Shown: in pieces, positions 16,747 through 24,833 of the stretch | How the letters are laid out: every line of letters begins with the position of its first letter | Position numbering within the stretch: position 1 is the first letter of the stretch | Notes under the pieces: model-generated | Told to the model about the DNA's origin: nothing | The model's database searches: none | The model's input: only the letters and a program-made list of their open reading frames with translations | Made by a program: the position numbers and the translations under genes | DNA from: Lysinibacillus timonensis | GTDB lineage: Bacteria; Bacillota; Bacilli; Bacillales_A; Planococcaceae | Length of the DNA stretch: 64,000 nt | NCBI RefSeq assembly: GCF_900291985.1 | Contig: NZ_LT985980.1 | Coordinates: 2,634,001 to 2,698,000 of the forward strand | Direction of reading: 5' to 3'

Positions 16747-17604
16747 ATGGAAAAGGCACATACTTTATCAACTCGATTGGCCGATTTAGCTGTTGAATCT
16801 CTAGTTGAAGAATTATCACTTACACCTAAGCCAGGACTGGTGGATCAGTTAGATCAGGGGTCTCATGACGATTTAACGTATTCCATTATGATGGATTCAG
16901 CGAAAAGCTTACACCAAACATTTTATGAAATGTCTATGGCGGCTTATGGTAATTGCCCTTCGCAAGAACTACGTGAAAAAATCGGTGAGATTGGTAGATA
17001 TGGTGAAGTGGAAATGTTCCGAGTGACAAATGGCGTCAATACACATAAAGGTGCGATCTGGTCACTTGGATTAATAACTGCAGCGACGGCAATTCATTTA
17101 GGAAATTGTAGTGAAGAGCAAATATGTTTTACTGCAGGAGCTATTGCAAAATATGAGGATCGGTTCATTCCACATCAAGTAACAAATGGTATAAAAGCTG
17201 TTCAAAGATATGGAGTGCATGGAGCAAAAGCTGAGGCCCAAATGGCGTTTCCTCATATACGAAAGTATAGCTTACCGATGTTGAAAGAGGCATTAAAACG
17301 ATATGACTATGAAACTGCTAAATTCTATTCTTTCTTAGCTTTAGTAGCTAATTTAGATGATACATGTATATTGCACAGAGGGGGCATGGAAGGTTTAGTA
17401 TATGCGAAACAAAGTGCGAAAAATGTACTGAAATCTAATAGGTTAGATGAATTGCATTCTATGAATGAAAACTTCATAGAAAGGAATCTATCTCCAGGAG
17501 GTAGTGCAGACTTACTGGCTGCAACGATTTACGTATACAAGATTAGCCAACTTCCATCGATACTCAAACAAGAGGTTGAGGGCGTTCATGCAATTTTAAA
17601 TTAA
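16747..17604 (+). CDS. mdcB: Triphosphoribosyl-dephospho-CoA synthase MdcB
   Basis: This 285-residue enzyme makes 2'-(5''-triphosphoribosyl)-3'-dephospho-CoA, the precursor of the acyl carrier prosthetic group, from ATP and dephospho-CoA. The CitG-family marks are LTPKPGLVDQLDQGSHDDL, GVNTHKGAIWSLGLI, LDDTCILHRGG and LSPGGSADLLAA. ATG 16747 follows AAAAGGGGG with good spacing. MdcG later in the operon transfers the product to MdcC. Confidence 0.93.
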   Translation: MEKAHTLSTRLADLAVESLVEELSLTPKPGLVDQLDQGSHDDLTYSIMMDSAKSLHQTFYEMSMAAYGNCPSQELREKIGEIGRYGEVEMFRVTNGVNTHKGAIWSLGLITAATAIHLGNCSEEQICFTAGAIAKYEDRFIPHQVTNGIKAVQRYGVHGAKAEAQMAFPHIRKYSLPMLKEALKRYDYETAKFYSFLALVANLDDTCILHRGGMEGLVYAKQSAKNVLKSNRLDELHSMNENFIERNLSPGGSADLLAATIYVYKISQLPSILKQEVEGVHAILN

Positions 17605-17623
17605 TCATAGGGGTGTGATTTTC

Positions 17624-17932
17624 ATGCAGAAATTAACATATACGTTTCCAGCTTCTAAATCCATAAGCCGACCTGCGCACGTTGGGGTTGTAGGCTCAGG
17701 AGATCTAGAAGTTTTAGTTGAACCATCTAATGATAACAAAGCAAATTTTGAAGTTCGAACAGGTATTATTGGTTTCCAAGAGACATGGAAAAAGGTAATT
17801 GAACGTTTTATGAGTCAAAACGATATAGCTGCCAATATCATAATAAATGATTTTGGAGCAACACCTGGTGTTGTTTCAATCCGATTAGCACAAGCATTGG
17901 AGGTGAGCACAAATGACACTACTAATAACTGA
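17624..17932 (+). CDS. mdcC: Malonate decarboxylase acyl carrier protein (delta)
   Basis: This 102-residue carrier subunit bears the phosphoribosyl-dephospho-CoA arm on a serine. Ser25 in VVGSGDLEVL is in the position and context of the modified serine in characterised delta subunits. ATG 17624 follows AGGGGTG; the in-frame GTG earlier lies inside that site. The last 20 bases overlap the beta-gamma gene, whose own ribosome binding site GGAGGTGAG lies inside mdcC. Confidence 0.93.
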   Translation: MQKLTYTFPASKSISRPAHVGVVGSGDLEVLVEPSNDNKANFEVRTGIIGFQETWKKVIERFMSQNDIAANIIINDFGATPGVVSIRLAQALEVSTNDTTNN

Positions 17933-19604
17933 TAGTTTAGTTGAAAGCTTAGCAAGAGAACGAGCTTTTAAATTGTTAGATAAAGATAAAGACAGTGCTT
18001 ATGAAATTTTAGGGCCATTCGACAGATTTGAATCGCCTCATTTAGTAGCTCAACATATTGTGCCTCAATATGACGATGGCGTCATTATCGTAAAAGGCAC
18101 TCTAAATGGAAAGCCAACTGTTGTCATTTCAATTGAAGGTAATTTCCAGGGCGGAGGAATTGGTGAAGTATCAGGGGCTAAAATTGCTGGAACTTTGGAG
18201 AAAGCTTTAAAAGAATGTAAAGAAGGTGAATTAGTCTATCCAGTCATTATTTATGATACTGGAGGAGTTCGTCTTCAAGAAGCAAATTATGGTTTATTAT
18301 CTATCGCGGAAATTGGGGCAGCTATTGTCGAATTACGTGAATATGTACCTGTTGTTGGAATAATCCCAGGTAAAATTGGGTCGTTTGGTGGGATGTCTCT
18401 GACTGCTGGATTATGTAGCGCTCTTATTATGACGCGAGAAGGGCGATTAGGAATGAATGGCCCAGAAGTTGTAGAACAAGAAGCAGGGATTCGAGAACTT
18501 GATTCACGAAACAAACAGCTCATCTGGAAGATGATTGGTGGAGCTGTACGAAAAAATATGGGCCTAGCTGACATTGTTGTTGAAGATGATGTACCAAACT
18601 ATCAAAATGCGATTCTAAGTATTTGGAATGGCGAAGTAGAGTTAAAAAACCGAACGAAACAGGTGAATCAGTTTTTATCACTTTATAAATCGTTAGAATT
18701 AGATGAAAAAATTACACCAAATCAAGCCGTGGAGAAATTTAGGAACATTGAGAATATTAAAAGTGAGGTTGTTCCACCATCTCAAGAACCTGTGAATAGT
18801 AGAGGGAAGAAATGGTTTGATGCATTAACGAATGGAAAACCGTCGATTAGCGAGATTCCATCTGTATTAGTAGCGGATACTGAGGTTGAGGGTAAGTTAG
18901 CACGTGTTATTGCGGTCGTGCCAAATAAAGAGAATCAGTATTATCGAGCTAGAAATGGTGAAGTTGGATTACTTGAAGGATGGGCAATCGCCAAGTATGT
19001 TCGCGAAGTAATCGAGGAGGATAAAAATCTGGATGAAAAAAGATTGATTATTCCTGTTGTAGATGTACCGAGTCAAGCTTTTGGATATCATGAAGAGTTA
19101 TTCGGTATATATCTTTCTTGTTCGGCAGCGCTTGATGCATATGCAACTGCTAGAATTGAGGGACATCCAATTGTAGCCGCTATTGTCGGTAATGCGATTT
19201 CAGGTGCCTTTTTATCCCACGGTATGCAAGCAAACCGATTAGTTGCACTAAATGATGAAGGTGTAAATGTGCATGTAATGTCTAAAAAATCAGCTGCCCT
19301 TATTACACAACGAACAATTGAGGAGCTCGATGAAGCTGCAAAAGGTGTTCCATCCATGGCCTATGATATTAAGTCATTTGAAAAACTAGGAGCACTATAT
19401 CAATTAATCGATGGTGTAAGCGCTGATGAACCAAATGATCAAGATATAAAAGTATTAGTTACTGCTATAGTTGGTGCTTTAGAAGATATTAAATCGGAAG
19501 ATGTACGAAATTTATCGTACCGTTTAAAAACAGAAATTGCGATTACGAGTGGACGAGTTGCGTCAATTAAAGTACGTGAAATGATTGATCAACAATGGAA
19601 GTGA
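17913..19604 (+). CDS. mdcDE: Fused malonate decarboxylase beta-gamma subunit (MdcD-MdcE)
   Basis: This single 563-residue chain joins what are usually two proteins. Residues 1 to about 280 match the beta subunit MdcD (carboxyltransferase fold; FQGGGIGEVSGAKIAGTLE, YDTGGVRLQEANYGLL, GKIGSFGGMSLTAGL, MNGPEVVEQEAG). Residues from about 297 match gamma subunit MdcE (GKKWFDALTNG, RNGEVGLLEGWAIAK, VDVPSQAFGYHEELFG, AISGAFLSHGMQANR). The join is a short Pro/Ser linker (VVPPSQEPVNS) near residue 290, with no stop codon. Together the two halves decarboxylate malonyl-S-ACP to acetyl-S-ACP without biotin. It overlaps mdcC by 20 bases and mdcG by 10. Confidence 0.92.
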   Translation: MTLLITDSLVESLARERAFKLLDKDKDSAYEILGPFDRFESPHLVAQHIVPQYDDGVIIVKGTLNGKPTVVISIEGNFQGGGIGEVSGAKIAGTLEKALKECKEGELVYPVIIYDTGGVRLQEANYGLLSIAEIGAAIVELREYVPVVGIIPGKIGSFGGMSLTAGLCSALIMTREGRLGMNGPEVVEQEAGIRELDSRNKQLIWKMIGGAVRKNMGLADIVVEDDVPNYQNAILSIWNGEVELKNRTKQVNQFLSLYKSLELDEKITPNQAVEKFRNIENIKSEVVPPSQEPVNSRGKKWFDALTNGKPSISEIPSVLVADTEVEGKLARVIAVVPNKENQYYRARNGEVGLLEGWAIAKYVREVIEEDKNLDEKRLIIPVVDVPSQAFGYHEELFGIYLSCSAALDAYATARIEGHPIVAAIVGNAISGAFLSHGMQANRLVALNDEGVNVHVMSKKSAALITQRTIEELDEAAKGVPSMAYDIKSFEKLGALYQLIDGVSADEPNDQDIKVLVTAIVGALEDIKSEDVRNLSYRLKTEIAITSGRVASIKVREMIDQQWK

Positions 19605-20233
19605 AAGTACATGATATTGTAAGGTTCCAAGGGGTAGAGTCATTAGAAAAAAGTACTTCTCTCCCTGAATGGGTACGTGAGGCTGCTTCCTCTCAAAATT
19701 TTGGTGTTGTTAGAAGGATGGCTGTTTCAAACCAAATTGTACCAATTGGGCTTCGTGGTACGTCAAGAGATCAGCGTGTTGGAACATTTATCGAAAAAGA
19801 TAATATTTTAGAAGTGATTAAGCCTACGGATCTAGTTGAACGAATTGATTTTTATGAGGAACAGTCTTACTATTCTTCATTAAAAAAAATACAAGATCAG
19901 TTTAGAGTATTGGACTTATTATGGGGGCCTACAGGTAGTGTTGGTTTCGAATTGGCCACATCCATAACAGTAACTTCCAAGACAAGTGATATTGATCTCT
20001 CTATATATTTGAACAAATTAGAAGACAATTTGTTAGAAGAAGTTAACGCAATTCTAAATAGTCTGGATAAAAAAATTGATATACAAATTGAAGTGCCTGG
20101 GATTGGGGCAATCTTGCTATATGATTATATAAAAAATGCTAGTACGGGTTTTATTGTTCGTACCCAGTTTGGTCCGCAATTGTGCAAAATAGATTGTAGT
20201 GGCCTAATAAGACCAATTGAGATGGTTATTTAA
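19595..20233 (+). CDS. mdcG: Malonate decarboxylase holo-ACP synthase MdcG
   Basis: This 212-residue nucleotidyltransferase attaches the phosphoribosyl-dephospho-CoA group from the MdcB product to the serine of MdcC. The nucleotidyltransferase signature GSVGFELATSI followed by SDIDLSIYL (metal-binding Asp pair) is near residues 115-140. The N-terminus VHDIVRF and VPIGLRGTSRDQR are typical of MdcG. It overlaps the end of mdcDE by 10 bases and is the last gene before a strong terminator. Confidence 0.9.
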   Translation: MEVKVHDIVRFQGVESLEKSTSLPEWVREAASSQNFGVVRRMAVSNQIVPIGLRGTSRDQRVGTFIEKDNILEVIKPTDLVERIDFYEEQSYYSSLKKIQDQFRVLDLLWGPTGSVGFELATSITVTSKTSDIDLSIYLNKLEDNLLEEVNAILNSLDKKIDIQIEVPGIGAILLYDYIKNASTGFIVRTQFGPQLCKIDCSGLIRPIEMVI

Positions 20234-20255
20234 TCTTAAGAGAGCGGAAAATACT

Positions 20256-20290
20256 AAAAGCAACCAACATTGATGTTGGTTGCTTTTACT
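20256..20290 (+). terminator. Terminator of the mdc operon
   Basis: AAAAGCAACCAACA and TGTTGGTTGCTTTT form a perfect 14-bp stem around TTGA, ending in TTTT. Confidence 0.92.
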
Positions 20291-20349
20291 GGGCTATGGA
20301 CTAAGGTCAACTAAATAATTAATAAACATCAATTTGGGCCTTGGAAAAT

Positions 20350-21444
20350 TTACCACTTTGCAACATGTTCTTCAATACATCCGAGCATTTGTTGAATTAA
20401 GAGTGTACTGCCATCTTCGAGCTTAACTTGCCCACTATAATACCCAACTAATTGATGGATTACAGATTGCGCAACTTTCAATTCATTTTTAGCTATTCGT
20501 TCGAAAAATGGGTGGAAAGTGAGCATTACGTGATCCGAAAATTTCGTTGTAATATACCAAGGCTTCATAAAGTTCGTCTGATCATAAGTGAATAACACAT
20601 CTTCATGTATTTTTGTCATTACGCCATCCACGAAGACGGCATTTTCTGTCATGCCGGTACCATCTGTCCATCGTCCGCCGAAATTTAACCCAACACGTTG
20701 GTTACGTAACCGTTGAGACGCCATTGCTCGATTCCATACCACTTCACGGGGCCAAATACCACGTCCAAAATCAAGGACTGCAAAACAATCTTCGGAATTG
20801 AATTTATATTTACGGTCACCTATTTTCACAAAGCCTGAAGTAGGTAATGTATGATGCTTTGCCGTAAATTGATATTGTCGTCGGTTTCTAGGAATAACCA
20901 CATTTAATGATTCATCTTCAAATGGATGTTGAATTATTAACTCTGCCTGGAGAGTTTCATTTTCAAAATTATTTGAAGCAACAGATAGATATGTTGTAGA
21001 TTGTATATTTGTAATACTGATGTTCAATTCTGAATTAGAAAACTGTATAGGTTCTAACACTTTAGTTGGCATCTTCAAATTTCCACCAAGTGGAACAGTG
21101 ATGTTTTTTTCGATAAAGCGTTGTGTCTCATACTCAAAGAAATAGATATTACAAACCGCAGCATAATCTAAATGGCTGATTGTTATAGAAAATAATATTT
21201 CTTCGCCGTAAATGCACCAAGAGTTCCATTTCTTCTTACGCATAAAGTGTCCAGATAAGTTACATTCAATTAGTGGTTTTCGAGCATAGCCGATTGCTTC
21301 TGGATTTAAATTTCCTTTCTTATCGCATAAACGGGTGAGCTCAACAATTTCTCGTTCAGCGTGCTGCGCCAATTCTAACATCCTCTCAAAACTATCTTTA
21401 CAATTGCACATTAAAATATGATTTCTATCTTGATAATATATCAT
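20350..21444 (-). CDS. DUF2804 family protein
   Basis: This 364-residue protein resembles the DUF2804 family, whose members share a lipocalin-like beta-rich fold and the signature DFGRGIWP...VVWNRA seen near residue 225, with GLNFGGRWTDGTGMTEN shortly after. The N-terminal LCDKKGNLNPEAIGYARKPL is also typical. Function is unknown across the family. There is no signal peptide or membrane segment. The start is uncertain: ATG 21444 has no ribosome binding site, and the ATG at residue 12 or a later one near residue 22 is possible. It has no operon partners. Confidence 0.75.
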   Translation of the reverse strand: MIYYQDRNHILMCNCKDSFERMLELAQHAEREIVELTRLCDKKGNLNPEAIGYARKPLIECNLSGHFMRKKKWNSWCIYGEEILFSITISHLDYAAVCNIYFFEYETQRFIEKNITVPLGGNLKMPTKVLEPIQFSNSELNISITNIQSTTYLSVASNNFENETLQAELIIQHPFEDESLNVVIPRNRRQYQFTAKHHTLPTSGFVKIGDRKYKFNSEDCFAVLDFGRGIWPREVVWNRAMASQRLRNQRVGLNFGGRWTDGTGMTENAVFVDGVMTKIHEDVLFTYDQTNFMKPWYITTKFSDHVMLTFHPFFERIAKNELKVAQSVIHQLVGYYSGQVKLEDGSTLLIQQMLGCIEEHVAKW

Positions 21445-21502
21445 TATTTTTACTTTTTTAGGGAAATTTAACGTGATATTAATGTTTCATTTTGGTTACA
21501 GG

Positions 21503-21532
21503 ATTTCCCCCAAAATTTCTTTTGGGGGAAAT
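21503..21532. repeat. Perfect hairpin with degenerate repeat next to it
   Basis: ATTTCCCCCAAAA and TTTTGGGGGAAAT form a 13-bp stem around a 4-base loop. No T-run follows on either strand, so it is not a normal terminator. Directly after it, CTCTGCGACGAGGAGCC... to CGCAGGAG (21533-21565) makes a second, imperfect inverted repeat. Together they may be the remains of a dispersed intergenic repeat. Confidence 0.5.
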
Positions 21533-21649
21533 CTCTGCGACGAGGAGCCACTGCACCGCAGGAGTAAGAATAAGAAAAGAAAAATGCAAGGGAGTTTAAG
21601 GTCTGAGTCACTAACATCCTAATGTAGATATTTTTAGTGAAAGTAAAAG

Positions 21650-22234
21650 ATGACGAAGATTGGAGCTCATTCATGCATAACATATAATGGAGGAGGGACT
21701 AATATTCCAACGTATTATAACCGGAATGCGGCAGTACAGTATGCAAGAACGTGGTGGAATGGGCGAAATCCGCAGTATCCAGCCTTTACAGATGATTGTA
21801 CAAATTTCATTTCGCAATGTTTACGAGCGGGTGGGGCACCGATGACTGGTATTCCTAACCGTGGTAAAGGGTGGTGGATTACAGATGGTTGGCAAACAGG
21901 TAGACCTGGGCAATTTGCAAGGGAAACGTGGAGTTATAGTTGGTCTGTCTCAAATGCATTTAAACTATACCTTGATCAGTCTAAATCTGGGCTTTCAGCA
22001 AAGAGGGTGTATTCTCCATCTGAATTAACAATAGGAGATGTTATCTGTTATGACTTTGAAGGGGATGGAAGAATTAATCATACTACAATTGTGACAAGTA
22101 TGGTAAATGGTGTTCCATATATACATGCACATACAGTTAACAGTGCAGATCGCCACTATGATTACAGAAACTCTCTAGCTTATACACCGAATACAAGGTA
22201 CTATTACTATCATATTGATGATGTATTTCAATAA
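21650..22234 (+). CDS. Amidase_6-type cysteine peptidase/amidase domain protein
   Basis: This 194-residue protein matches the putative amidase domain (Amidase_6, NlpC/P60-like). Typical marks are YYNRNAAVQYARTWWNGRNPQY, the presumed catalytic cysteine in DDCTNFISQCLRAGG (Cys49 or Cys56), GDVICYDFEGDGRINHTTIV with the catalytic His, and a final HTVNSADRHYDYRNS. Many relatives have a signal peptide or N-terminal repeats; this one has neither and begins almost at the domain. The ribosome binding site is weak. In-frame stops lie just upstream, so it may be an N-terminally shortened copy. Substrate is probably a peptide or cell-wall amide, by inference. Confidence 0.8.
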   Translation: MTKIGAHSCITYNGGGTNIPTYYNRNAAVQYARTWWNGRNPQYPAFTDDCTNFISQCLRAGGAPMTGIPNRGKGWWITDGWQTGRPGQFARETWSYSWSVSNAFKLYLDQSKSGLSAKRVYSPSELTIGDVICYDFEGDGRINHTTIVTSMVNGVPYIHAHTVNSADRHYDYRNSLAYTPNTRYYYYHIDDVFQ

Positions 22235-22403
22235 TCAATAATGGTTAACAAACTTTAAATTTATAAGTTAATTATCTTACATTTTAAGAAAATTCGTTAT
22301 ATGGTCTGATGTTTTCAATTTGTTGAATTTGTGATAAGGTAAACAGACGTAGAAAAGAACCAACAAAGTTCCAAGGATTGGTTAAAGGAGTGGACGTAAT
22401 AAT

Positions 22404-23003
22404 ATGAACGAACAATCATTATCTGTTAGAGAAGCAATAATTGGGAGACGTTCAATCAAAAAGTTTAATGGTCAACCTGTTGATCGTGAAGATTTACTGC
22501 AAATTATTGATGATGCTGTTTGGGCACCGAATCATCAACATAGAGAACCTTGGCGATTAGTAATTGCTTGTGGTAAAGAGCTTTTGGAATTACATACTTT
22601 ACTACGAGATACAACAATTCCGAAATGGAAAGAATTGACGCCTGAGGAGCTTGAGAAACAGATGCAAAAATTCACAACTCCTGGAGCATTTGTCTTTGTT
22701 ATCGTACCAGAGGATGTTAGACAAAAAATCCGTTTAGAAGACTACGCAGCAGCTAGCACTATGATTCAAAATCTCCAACTTCTTGCATGGGATTATGGTA
22801 TCGGTTCTTGCTGGAAGACACCGGAATATTTAGATGCACCAGCTTTCCGTAAAGCGATCGGTGCGAATTCAGGAGAGAGAATCATATCTATGCTCCAATT
22901 AGGATATTTTGATGAACTTCCAAAAGCGAAAGAACGTAAAAGGTCAGACCAAATAGTTACTATCTTCGGTCAAAAAAGTGAAGATGAAGCAATAGAAGAG
23001 TAA
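22404..23003 (+). CDS. Nitroreductase family protein (YdjA/YfhC-like)
   Basis: This 199-residue flavoprotein of the nitroreductase superfamily uses FMN and NAD(P)H to reduce nitro groups or quinone-like compounds. The N-terminal SVREAIIGRRSIKKFNGQPVDREDLLQIIDDAVWAPNH (FMN phosphate-binding Arg pair) and GIGSCWKTPEYLD are typical. AAAGGAGTGG lies upstream of the ATG. It is monocistronic and followed by an unusual terminator that carries an IS scar in its loop. Physiological substrate cannot be read. Confidence 0.87.
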   Translation: MNEQSLSVREAIIGRRSIKKFNGQPVDREDLLQIIDDAVWAPNHQHREPWRLVIACGKELLELHTLLRDTTIPKWKELTPEELEKQMQKFTTPGAFVFVIVPEDVRQKIRLEDYAAASTMIQNLQLLAWDYGIGSCWKTPEYLDAPAFRKAIGANSGERIISMLQLGYFDELPKAKERKRSDQIVTIFGQKSEDEAIEE

Positions 23004-23038
23004 TGTGATAATATCACTTTACATTTAAAATAAGAGGA

Positions 23039-23127
23039 AAAAACGCTTACAAAAATGAATTGCACCCCAATTGTTAGATGTGTCTAACTTTTAGGGGTCA
23101 CTTCAAAAACAGGTAAGCGTTTTCTTA
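23039..23127. terminator. Terminator whose loop was invaded by an IS remnant
   Basis: AAAACGCTTAC (23040-23050) pairs perfectly with GTAAGCGTTTT (23113-23123) and is followed by CTTATTT; T-rich sequence also lies on the minus side. The loop is 62 bases, of which 50 are the IS-end palindrome described separately. Without it the loop would be a normal size, so this was probably an ordinary terminator before insertion. Confidence 0.75.
23056..23105. mobile_element. End-to-end IS3-type inverted repeat scar
   Basis: Two 25-base ends face each other with nothing between them: TGAATTGCACCCCAATTGTT followed by AGATG, then TGTCTAACTTTTAGGGGTCA followed by CTTCA. They match each other as inverted repeats and resemble terminal repeats of IS3-family (IS150 group) elements, which read TGAACTG(A)CCCC...GTTAGACA. 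No transposase is left. It is either a solo remnant after internal deletion or a minimal non-autonomous element. Confidence 0.6.
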
Positions 23128-23158
23128 TTTGGTTCTATCGTACGAAACCTTTTATTTC

Positions 23159-24475
23159 TTATACGTTTAGAACTAATTGTTTGTTCGGAATGATGACTTC
23201 TTGAATAAACCAACCATTTTCAATATGGGTATCTAGATGGACATTCGGGTAGTATTTTAATATTTCTTTTACAGTTGATAGTCCAATGCCTCGCCCTTCA
23301 CCTTTAGTGGAGTAGCTTTCTTTAAAGAGTTCATCAATATTAATAGATGAGTTTTCGGTCATGTTCTCAATTACAATCATAATAGAATTAGAATTTGTAT
23401 TCATAAAGGCAATGTTTACTTGCGATTGCTCGAGCTTCATACTTGCTTCTATGGCATTATCGGTCATAATCCCGATGATTCGTGTTAAGTCTATTATGTC
23501 CATATCAATTCTATCAATAGATTCAGGTATTTCAATTTTAAATGTTATACCTAACTGATCTGCTTGCATAAACTTCGTGGCAAGTAACCCTTTGAGTTCA
23601 ACTAATTTTAGATTATCTAAGTTATTAAAGGATTCATTTTTTAGAAATGTTTGCTTTTCAGCTTTTAGAATATGAAACTGGAAATATTCCTTTAAGCCAT
23701 CTAAGTCCTCTGTGTCCAAGTAACCCCTAATTGTTAGCAAAATGTTTGCATAGTCATGCTGAAATTTGCGCATCTCTTTGTTTACCTTTTCTAATGACCT
23801 CATATACTGTAATTGTTGTTCTTGTTCCCTTGTAATTCTCTTAAACTCGTTATGCCTCATCACACTTTTCGTTAAAAAGATAATCAAAGTAACCATGAAA
23901 GTTAAATACGTAACTTGCAATCCTAAATTGATACGATATAATATAATTTCCTCAAAGGATATTGGAATAAAAGTGTTTAGATAAACAACGACAATTGTAA
24001 TACAAGCTAAAAAGGTAATAAACATACGGGCTACCAAAGGCAAGGGCCGAATAGCGTCTATTTTCGATATAAAAGATTTATAAAGATAAGCAAAGATGAA
24101 AAAAATCAGTAAGTAAAACGATGTATAGATGTAAACAGGAATAGATTTTTCGAAAAAGATGACTAAATTTAGCACTACGTGTGAAGTGTGCTCTGCAATC
24201 ATTCCACCTAATACTAAAAAACATAAATCGAGAATCGCCCGAGACGAGTTCGTAAAATAATAAAATGCTGTAAGTGAGGAAGTCATTAGAAAGATAATAA
24301 ATACCCACTTGTACCCTAAAAATAGTAATGTCATAGAAGGTAGTAAAATAAAGAGTAGAATGACAAATATACACCAAATATTCGGTTTATAATGTAATGT
24401 ATAAAAAAGTGCTAAGAATAGTGCTAAAACCTCTATTAAAGGTATGATACTATGACTATAAATTTTAACCACCAC
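23159..24475 (-). CDS. Orphan AgrC-like sensor histidine kinase (GHKL)
   Basis: This 438-residue membrane kinase has six or seven N-terminal helices (residues 5-210), a short coiled coil (REQEQQLQYMRSLEKVNKEM), and a HPK10-type kinase core. The phospho-acceptor is His in FQHDYANILLTIRGYL near 240, the N box is DNAIEAS near 344 and the G box GRGIGLSTVKEIL near 397. This is the AgrC/ComD peptide-sensor architecture. No LytTR response regulator, AgrB peptidase or AgrD-like peptide gene is found next to it, so it looks like an orphan. The GTG start lacks a strong ribosome binding site. Confidence 0.87.
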   Translation of the reverse strand: MVVKIYSHSIIPLIEVLALFLALFYTLHYKPNIWCIFVILLFILLPSMTLLFLGYKWVFIIFLMTSSLTAFYYFTNSSRAILDLCFLVLGGMIAEHTSHVVLNLVIFFEKSIPVYIYTSFYLLIFFIFAYLYKSFISKIDAIRPLPLVARMFITFLACITIVVVYLNTFIPISFEEIILYRINLGLQVTYLTFMVTLIIFLTKSVMRHNEFKRITREQEQQLQYMRSLEKVNKEMRKFQHDYANILLTIRGYLDTEDLDGLKEYFQFHILKAEKQTFLKNESFNNLDNLKLVELKGLLATKFMQADQLGITFKIEIPESIDRIDMDIIDLTRIIGIMTDNAIEASMKLEQSQVNIAFMNTNSNSIMIVIENMTENSSINIDELFKESYSTKGEGRGIGLSTVKEILKYYPNVHLDTHIENGWFIQEVIIPNKQLVLNV

Positions 24476-24798
24476 GCTTTCACTGTTGTACTCTGAAATA
24501 AAACAGACTAACTAGGTTTATGTAAATTGGGTGAATTAATAAATATAAAGCGACTTTAATATGAATTTAGTAATTTAGTAGCTCAATTATTTAAATAGTC
24601 GGAAAATAAAGAAAAAAGGTATATAGAATTCTGTAATTTCGTAAGGGTATTAGGTCCTACTGTTATATAATAACACTATTTCCCAAGAATTCAACAATAA
24701 TTCCAAATTGTTTAAATTTTTGAAATAAGGAAGAAAGAACGCGTTTTTCCGCAAACTTTCCACTAAAATTAGTGTAATAATATTATTGTTATAATAAT
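24476..24798. other. Intergenic region upstream of the kinase
   Basis: About 320 AT-rich bases between the kinase start and the terminator of the next minus-strand gene. I searched it for a small peptide gene with a ribosome binding site, as expected near an AgrC-type kinase, and found none. No other signal is clear. Confidence 0.5.
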
Positions 24799-24833
24799 AA
24801 AATCCCCTCATCTTAAATAGAGAGGGGATTTTC
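24799..24833 (-). terminator. Terminator overlapping the end of the 209-residue gene
   Basis: AAAATCCCCTC and GAGGGGATTTT form an 11-bp stem (24799-24832). On the minus strand TTTTATTATTA follows. The stop codon of the gene (24813-24815) lies in the loop. Confidence 0.85.

Noticed and set aside
21468-21683. 71-codon minus-strand frame across the hairpin between the DUF2804 and amidase genes
   Set aside because: Low-complexity translation over inverted repeats and no ribosome binding site.
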